Part shown: piece by piece, positions 56,915 through 62,491 of the stretch
Layout of the letters: the number at the start of each line of letters is the position of its first letter
Numbering within the stretch: position 1 is the stretch's first letter
Assembly (NCBI RefSeq): GCF_021191635.1
Contig: NZ_JAIWPR010000037.1
Coordinates: forward strand, 1 to 62,491
Source: Alterluteimonas quercicellularis
GTDB taxonomy: Bacteria > Pseudomonadota > Gammaproteobacteria > Xanthomonadales > Xanthomonadaceae
Reading direction: 5' to 3'
Length of the DNA stretch: 62,491 nucleotides
Position numbers and translations under genes: made by a program
Notes under the pieces: generated by a model
Database searches by the model: none
What the model was told of the DNA's origin: nothing
The model's input: only the letters and a program-made list of their open reading frames with translations

Positions 56915-59900
56915 ATGACCAGCACCGCCGAACTGTCCTCGCCCGACTCCGCCGGCACCGCGCTCACCCGCGGCGCGGTCGACGCCGACTACACCCTGGA
57001 CCACAAGTACACCCGCACCCAGGGACGCATCTACCTGTCCGGCGTGCAGGCGCTGGTGCGGCTGCCGCTGATGCAACGGCTGCGCGACCGGGCCGCCGGG
57101 CTGGACACCGCCGGCTTCGTCAGCGGCTACCGCGGCTCACCGCTGGGGGGCTTCGACCTGGAGCTGTGGCGCGCGCGCAAGTACCTGGAGGAGGCGCGGG
57201 TGAAGTTCCAGCCCGGCCTCAACGAGGACCTGGGCGCGACCATGGTCTGGGGCACCCAGCAGACCGGCCTGTTCCCGGGCGCCACCGTCGATGGCGTCTA
57301 CGCGATGTGGTACGGCAAGGGCCCGGGCGTGGACCGCTGCGGCGACGTGTTCAAGCACGGCAACGCTGCCGGCACCCACCGCCACGGCGGCGTGCTGGCG
57401 CTGGCCGCCGACGACCACGCCTGCCGCTCGTCCACCCTGCCGCACGGCAGCGAGGGCGAGTTCACCAGCGCGATGATGCCCATCCTCAACCCGGCCGGGG
57501 TGCAGGACATCCTCGACATGGGCCTGCTCGGCTGGGCGATGAGCCGCTACACCGGGCGCTGGGTGGGCTTCAAGACGATCGCCGAGACGGTGGAGTCCTC
57601 GGCCTCGGTCGACGTGGACCCGTTCGCGCTGGAGATCGCCACGCCCGAGGACTTCGAGCTGCCGCCCGGCGGCCTCAGCATCCGCTGGCCGGACCCGCCG
57701 CTGGAGCAGGAGATGCGCCTGCACCGCTACGCGGTGCGGGCGGCGCAGGCGTTCGCGCGCGCCAACCGCATCGACCGCACGGTGATCGATTCGCCCGGCG
57801 CGCGGCTGGGCATCGTCACCACCGGCAAGAGCTACCTCGACGTGCTGCAGGCGCTGGAATACCTGGGGCTCGACGCGCGCGCCTGCGCCGGGCTCGGCAT
57901 CCGCGTCTACAAGGTCGGCATGACCTGGCCGCTGGAGCCGCTGGGCATCCGTGCCTTCGCGCAGGGGCTGGAGGACATCCTGGTGGTGGAGGAGAAGCAC
58001 GCCTTCATCGAGAGCCAGATGAAGGAGCTGTTCTACAACTTCGAGGGCCGCCGCCCGTCCATCGTCGGCAAGTACGACGAGGACGGAAACTGGATCCTGC
58101 CCTCCACCGGCGAGCTGACCCCGGCCACCATCGCCGCGGTGATGGCGCGCCGCATCCAGCGATTCCACGACAGCGAACACATCCGCGACACCCTGCGCTG
58201 GATGGAGCGCAAGGAGAGCGCGCTGGCGCTGCCGCGCGCGCAGTTCCCGCGCGTGCCGCACTACTGCTCGGGCTGCCCGCACAACACCAGCACCCGCGTG
58301 CCGGAAGGCTCGCGCGCGCAGGGCGGCATCGGCTGCCACTACATGGTCACCTGGATGGACCGCCGCACCGACACCTTCACCCACATGGGCGGCGAAGGCG
58401 TCACCTGGGCGGGCCAGGCGGCCTTCACCGACACCCCGCACATCTTCCAGAACCTGGGCGACGGCACCTACTTCCATTCGGGCTCGCTGGCGATCCGCCA
58501 GGCGATCGCGGCCAAGGTCAACATCACCTACAAGATCCTCTACAACGACGCGGTCGCGATGACCGGCGGCCAGCCGGTCGACGGCACCCTGACCGTGCCC
58601 GACATCGCCCACCAGATGCGCGCCGAGGGCGTGCAGGCGATCGTGCTGGTCAGCGACGACATCGCCAGGTGGTCGAAGCCGGAACTGTTCCCCTCGGGCG
58701 TCGAGTTCCACGACCGCCGCGAGCTGGACGCCGTGCAGAAGCGCCTGCGCGAGGTGAAGGGCGTCTCGATCCTGATCTACGACCAGACCTGCGCCACCGA
58801 GAAGCGCCGCCGGCGGAAGCGCGGCAAGCTGCCCGACCCGGCCAAGCGCGTGTTCGTCAACACGCTGGTGTGCGAGGGCTGCGGCGACTGCGGGCAGAAG
58901 TCGTTCTGCGTCTCGGTGCTGCCGCAGGAGACCGAGTTCGGCCGCAAGCGCGCGATCGACCAGTCCAACTGCAACAAGGACTACAGCTGCGTCGAGGGCT
59001 TCTGCCCCAGCTTCGTCACCGTGCACGGCGGCAAGCCGCGCAAGGGCCGCAAGGTCGACGCGGCCGAGCGCCTGGCCGCGCTGCCGGCGCCCGCGTTCGC
59101 CAGCGACCTCTCGCAGCCCTGGAACATCCTCATCACCGGCGTCGGCGGCACCGGCGTGGTCACCATCGGCGCCCTGCTCGGCATGGCCGGCCACCTGGAG
59201 GGCCGCGGCTCGACCGTGCTCGACCAGACCGGCCTGGCCCAGAAGGGCGGCGCGGTGACCACCCACATCCGCTTCGCCAGGACGCCGGCCGACCTGCACG
59301 CGGTGCGCATCGCCGCCGGCGAGGCCGACCTGGTGCTCGGCTGCGACATGGTGGTGGTCAACGACTACTGGGCGCTGTCGAAGATCCGCGAGGGCCGCAC
59401 CCACGTGGTGCTCAACAGCTACGAGGCCATGCCCGGCACCTTCACCACGCGCCCGGACATGGAGTTCCCCGCCGCCGACATCGTCGCCGCCGTGCGCGGC
59501 GCGCTGGGCGGCGAGGCCGCGCCCGTCGACGCGCTGCACGTGGTCGACGCCACCCAGCTGGCCACCGCGCTGATGGGCGACGCGATCGCCGCCAACCTCT
59601 TCATGCTCGGCTACGCCTGGCAGCGCGGCTGGGTGCCGCTGTCGTTCGAGGCGCTGATGCGCGCGATCGAGCTCAACGGCGCGGCGGTCGAGATGAACAA
59701 GACCGCGTTCGGCTGGGGCCGCCTGGCCGCGGCCGACCCGGCCGCGGTGCGCGAGGCGGCCGGGCTCGGGCCGCTCCCGGCGGCGGCGGCCGAAACCGCG
59801 CCGCACGCGCTGCAGGCGCTGCCGCCGGGCGAGTGGGAGAGCACCGAGTGGGGCGCCAATGCCGCGCCGAAGCCGACGCGCCGCGAGGACGAGCTGCGGC

Positions 59901-60628
59901 ACCTGCCGGCCGGCCGCGGCGACAACGTGGCCTTCCTCCCGCTCGACGACCTGCGCCTGTCGCGCTCGCTCGACGAGCTGGTCGCCCGCCGCGTCGCCTT
60001 CCTGACCGACTACCAGAACGCGAAGTACGCGCGCCGCTACGCCGACCTGGTCGCCCGCGTGCGCAACGCCGAGGCCGAGCGGGCGCCCGGATCCACCGAC
60101 CTCGCCGAGGCGGTGGCGCGCTGCTTCTTCAAGCTGATGGCCTACAAGGACGAGTACGAGGTCGCGCGCCTGTACACCAGCGGCGAGTTCGCCCGGCGGC
60201 TCTCGCAGCAGTTCGAGGGCGACTACACCCTGCGCTTCCACCTCGCCCCGCCGCTGCTGGCGAAGAAGAACGACCGGGGCGAGCTGCAGAAGCGCGAGTA
60301 CGGTCCGTGGGTGTTCAAGGCCTTCGGCGTGCTGGCCAGGCTGCGCGGCCTGCGCGGCACCCCGCTGGACCCGTTCGGCTACACCGGGGAGCGGCGCACC
60401 GAGCGCCGGCTGATCGAGGACTACGCGCGCACCATCGACGGCCTGCTCGACCGGCTGGACGCCGGCAACCTGCGCCTGGCGGTGGAGATCGCCAGCGTGC
60501 CCGAGCAGATCCGCGGCTACGGCCACGTCAAGGAAGCCCACCTGCACCGCGCCAGGGCGCGCGAGGCGGAACTGCTGCGCGAGTGGAACGACCCTCTGCG
60601 CGTGGTGGCGCCGGCGCAGGCGGCCTGA
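56915..60628 (+). CDS. Indolepyruvate ferredoxin oxidoreductase, fused alpha/beta
   Basis: A 1237-residue fused thiamine-diphosphate and iron-sulfur enzyme. The N-terminal half holds the pyrophosphate and catalytic regions (SGYRGSPLGGFDLEL, GGIGCHYMVTWMDRRTDTFTHMGGEG in parts). A Cys cluster (VCEGCGDCGQKSFC, SCVEGFCPSF) binds Fe-S. The C-terminal gamma-type domain is ITGVGGTGVVTIGALLGMAG. The family oxidatively decarboxylates indolepyruvate and other aryl 2-oxoacids, passing electrons to ferredoxin. Length is typical of the proteobacterial fused form. ATG 56915 is used; an upstream in-frame ATG (56873) adds 14 non-conserved residues. Confidence 0.92.
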   Translation: MTSTAELSSPDSAGTALTRGAVDADYTLDHKYTRTQGRIYLSGVQALVRLPLMQRLRDRAAGLDTAGFVSGYRGSPLGGFDLELWRARKYLEEARVKFQPGLNEDLGATMVWGTQQTGLFPGATVDGVYAMWYGKGPGVDRCGDVFKHGNAAGTHRHGGVLALAADDHACRSSTLPHGSEGEFTSAMMPILNPAGVQDILDMGLLGWAMSRYTGRWVGFKTIAETVESSASVDVDPFALEIATPEDFELPPGGLSIRWPDPPLEQEMRLHRYAVRAAQAFARANRIDRTVIDSPGARLGIVTTGKSYLDVLQALEYLGLDARACAGLGIRVYKVGMTWPLEPLGIRAFAQGLEDILVVEEKHAFIESQMKELFYNFEGRRPSIVGKYDEDGNWILPSTGELTPATIAAVMARRIQRFHDSEHIRDTLRWMERKESALALPRAQFPRVPHYCSGCPHNTSTRVPEGSRAQGGIGCHYMVTWMDRRTDTFTHMGGEGVTWAGQAAFTDTPHIFQNLGDGTYFHSGSLAIRQAIAAKVNITYKILYNDAVAMTGGQPVDGTLTVPDIAHQMRAEGVQAIVLVSDDIARWSKPELFPSGVEFHDRRELDAVQKRLREVKGVSILIYDQTCATEKRRRRKRGKLPDPAKRVFVNTLVCEGCGDCGQKSFCVSVLPQETEFGRKRAIDQSNCNKDYSCVEGFCPSFVTVHGGKPRKGRKVDAAERLAALPAPAFASDLSQPWNILITGVGGTGVVTIGALLGMAGHLEGRGSTVLDQTGLAQKGGAVTTHIRFARTPADLHAVRIAAGEADLVLGCDMVVVNDYWALSKIREGRTHVVLNSYEAMPGTFTTRPDMEFPAADIVAAVRGALGGEAAPVDALHVVDATQLATALMGDAIAANLFMLGYAWQRGWVPLSFEALMRAIELNGAAVEMNKTAFGWGRLAAADPAAVREAAGLGPLPAAAAETAPHALQALPPGEWESTEWGANAAPKPTRREDELRHLPAGRGDNVAFLPLDDLRLSRSLDELVARRVAFLTDYQNAKYARRYADLVARVRNAEAERAPGSTDLAEAVARCFFKLMAYKDEYEVARLYTSGEFARRLSQQFEGDYTLRFHLAPPLLAKKNDRGELQKREYGPWVFKAFGVLARLRGLRGTPLDPFGYTGERRTERRLIEDYARTIDGLLDRLDAGNLRLAVEIASVPEQIRGYGHVKEAHLHRARAREAELLREWNDPLRVVAPAQAA

Positions 60629-60704
60629 CCGCCGATCCGCCGGGGGCGCGCTGACGATCCGGCGGCTTCGGCGCGCCTGCCGGACTTCGACGTAGACTGG
60701 CAAT

Positions 60705-60802
60705 ATCTATTCACGATGATCCGATAATCGACGCCAAAACCCCTGTAGTCGCGGGCCACTCCGGATTCTGTCCTTGACTATCCATTCTTAGATCTATTCA
60801 AT
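60705..60802 (+). promoter_or_regulatory. AT-rich control region of the HipA-like gene
   Basis: The 9-base direct repeat ATCTATTCA occurs at 60705-60713 and 60792-60800. TTGACT (60774-60779) with 17 bases to TTCAAT (60797-60802) forms a promoter ending six bases before the ATG, so the mRNA would be leaderless or nearly so. The region is markedly more AT-rich than its surroundings. Confidence 0.5.
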
Positions 60803-60808
60803 CCCGGT

Positions 60809-62194
60809 ATGCCGACGAATCCTCGAGGCGTACGTCTGGAAATGCTGCTGCGCGAGCGCGGGCTGCTGACCGCCCGCGAAATCGCGGCAGCGCTCGGGAT
60901 CAGCCAACCGACCGTGTCGCGCGCGGTCGCCGCGATCGCACCGCGCCTCCTGCGGATCGGCCGCGCCCGGGCGACGCGCTACGCGTTGCTGCGCGATGTC
61001 GCCCGCGCGGGTCATCGATGGCCGCTGTACCGGATGGATGCGCGGCAGCGGACGGAACGGCTCGGCGAGCTGCGCGCCCTGGCCGGCGGCCTGTTCCATT
61101 TCGAGCCTGCGCGCCCGCTTCCCGCCTTCCTTCAAGGCGAGTTCGCCGACGGCGTGTTCCCCGGCCTACCGTGGTTTCTGGACGACCAGCGTCCGCAGGG
61201 ATTCCTGGGGCGTGCGTTCGCCCGCCGCCTCGCGCCCGAGATCGGCGCGCCCGAGGACCTGACGCGCTGGGGCGCGGACGACGTGCTGCTCGCCCTGCTC
61301 CAGCACGGACATGACCTCCCCGGCGACCTGCTGCTCGGCGAACGCGCGCTGCAAGCGGCCGCCCGGCAGGCGCTCGAGGGTGCCGGCGCACTGTCCGCCG
61401 CGCAACGCGCCGAGCGCTATCCGTCGCTCGCCGAAGCGGCGCTGCGCGGCGATCCGGTCGGATCGTCGGCCGGCGGCGATCAGCCCAAGTTCCTCGTCCG
61501 CCTGGACATGGGCGATGGCAGCGCACGCGAGGCGATCGTCAAGTTCAGCGAGGCCGGCGACGCGCCTGCGGCCCGCCGATGGGCGGACCTGCTGCACTGC
61601 GAGGCGATCGCGGGTACGGTCCTGCGCGCGCACGGCCTCGCGGCCGCGGATGCCTCGACCCTGATCGCCGGCGGGCGCACCTTCCTGGAATCGATCCGCT
61701 TCGACCGCACGCCGGACGGCGGGCGCCACGGCTTCGTCTCGCTGGCGTCGATCGACGCCGCCTTCCACGGCCACGGCCGGATCGAGTGGTGGCGATACGC
61801 ACCGCAACTCGAACGCGAGGGCTGGATCGATACCGCCGCCGCGCGAGATCTCGCCGTGCTGGGCTGGTTCGGCGCGCTGATCGGGAACAGCGACATGCAT
61901 CTGGGCAACGCGGGGCTCATGCTCGGAGATCGCCGGCCGCTGGCGCTCGCCCCCGCCTACGACATGCTGCCGATGCTGTTCCGTCCCTCGGTTTCCGGCG
62001 AGGTGGTGGCGCGATCCTTCGAGGTCTCGCCGCCCCTGCCCGAACACCGAGTCGAGTGGTCGATCGCGGCGCGGGCCGCCAGCGAGTTCTGGCGGCGGGT
62101 CGCGGATGCCGACGAGGTCGGCGCCTCCTTCCGCACGATCGCCGCTGCGGCGGGCGCCCAGGTCGACCGGGTGCTCTCCCGGCACGGCGACTGA
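60809..62194 (+). CDS. HipA-like kinase, YjjJ type
   Basis: A 461-residue protein: an N-terminal winged helix (10-60, LTAREIAAALGISQPTVSRA) fused to a HipA-type kinase. Kinase motifs: the P-loop-like SSAGGDQPKF (219-228) carrying a potential autophosphorylated Ser, Lys245, catalytic Asp362 and Asn367 in GNSDMHLGN, and metal-binding Asp385 in LAPAYDML. The fused helix-turn-helix replaces the separate HipB antitoxin, as in E. coli YjjJ. The natural target is unknown; some HipA kinases phosphorylate glutamyl-tRNA synthetase, but that should not be assumed. Adjacent DNA is AT-rich, indicating an accessory region. Confidence 0.85.
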   Translation: MPTNPRGVRLEMLLRERGLLTAREIAAALGISQPTVSRAVAAIAPRLLRIGRARATRYALLRDVARAGHRWPLYRMDARQRTERLGELRALAGGLFHFEPARPLPAFLQGEFADGVFPGLPWFLDDQRPQGFLGRAFARRLAPEIGAPEDLTRWGADDVLLALLQHGHDLPGDLLLGERALQAAARQALEGAGALSAAQRAERYPSLAEAALRGDPVGSSAGGDQPKFLVRLDMGDGSAREAIVKFSEAGDAPAARRWADLLHCEAIAGTVLRAHGLAAADASTLIAGGRTFLESIRFDRTPDGGRHGFVSLASIDAAFHGHGRIEWWRYAPQLEREGWIDTAAARDLAVLGWFGALIGNSDMHLGNAGLMLGDRRPLALAPAYDMLPMLFRPSVSGEVVARSFEVSPPLPEHRVEWSIAARAASEFWRRVADADEVGASFRTIAAAAGAQVDRVLSRHGD

Positions 62195-62285
62195 GCGCGC
62201 GACAGGCACGCGAGCGTGCGCCCGCATACCAGCGGCACCGACCCACCCCACGTGGTGTAGGGAATCGCCGGCGAAACGGATCGCG

Positions 62286-62491
62286 TCAGGCGTCGTGAAC
62301 CAGGTCGGCCGGATAGTTCGCATGCCTTCGGAAAGACGAATCGTCGATGCCGAACACTTTCACCACCAGCGCGGCTTCAAGACTCCAGTAGCCAACGTAT
62401 CCGGTGTCTTCGCCCTTGTGGCTGTCGTACCAAGCGGCGACGTTCCTGTTGCCCTTGTACCAGCCGTCGAGGAATTTCCTGATCAGTCCCG
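62286..62491 (-). CDS. PoNi-family immunity protein, C-terminal fragment (partial)
   Basis: The last 67 codons of a minus-strand gene cut by the window edge; the stop is at 62286-62288. Visible residues include WYDSHKGEDTGYVGYWSLEA, VVKVFGIDDSSFRR and NYPADLVH, which match the C-terminal domain of PoNi (DUF1911), the immunity partner of PoNe DNase toxins. GC content (about 55%) is well below the window average, which suggests horizontal transfer. The N-terminal part and the expected PoNe toxin gene would lie beyond the right edge. Confidence 0.75.
   Translation of the reverse strand, partial: GLIRKFLDGWYKGNRNVAAWYDSHKGEDTGYVGYWSLEAALVVKVFGIDDSSFRRHANYPADLVHDA

Overview
The window is very GC-rich chromosomal DNA from a gammaproteobacterium, most likely Xanthomonadaceae/Lysobacteraceae (Lysobacter- or Luteimonas-like). 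Four things support this: an sX13-type small RNA behind polA, a DUF2782 lipoprotein divergent from polA, very strong G/C third-position bias, and many short palindromic repeats built on GTAGGAGCGCGCTCGCGCGC. No rRNA, tRNA, CRISPR array or insertion sequence was recognised.

Layout: 1-17.5 kb is housekeeping: a membrane protein, a class I glutamine amidotransferase, a GspE/PilB ATPase, glyQ-glyS, tamA-tamB, the sX13-like RNA, polA, a lipoprotein and a Gfo/Idh oxidoreductase. 17.8-21.7 kb holds short-form 6-phosphogluconate dehydrogenase, then an unusual two-gene cassette (a 56-residue peptide gene plus an M29-like metalloenzyme), then a BNR-type lipoprotein. 22.4-33 kb is a nitrogen-control region (ntrC-ntrB, amtB-glnK-TorF porin, glnA with a clear sigma-54 promoter and an NtrC-like site, then uppP). 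A lower-GC polymorphic toxin type 44/lipoprotein pair sits in the middle of it.

33-50.6 kb has an ECF42-type sigma factor, META/DUF4377 lipoprotein, YbhB protein, TPR-sulfotransferase, a lipid-related set (hydrolase, acyltransferase, thioesterase), two tandem paralogous small basic peptides, a ClsC-like/YceI/SixA overlapping operon, divergent ParA and Ycf46-like AAA genes, and a gamma-glutamyltransferase. 50.8-55.8 kb is a duplicated module: lipase-like protein plus ankyrin lipoprotein, twice. 56-62.5 kb has a TPR protein, a fused indolepyruvate ferredoxin oxidoreductase, a YjjJ-type HipA kinase and, cut by the window edge, the C-terminus of a PoNi-family immunity protein.

Main themes: (1) NtrB/NtrC, GlnK, AmtB and GlnA form a coherent ammonium-assimilation circuit. 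(2) Three putative antibacterial effector/immunity pairs plus a PoNi remnant indicate competition functions; the three effector genes share a 19-bp upstream motif. (3) The peptide/M29-like cassette has the architecture of a modified-peptide locus but matches no family I can name, and is the best candidate here for an undescribed system.
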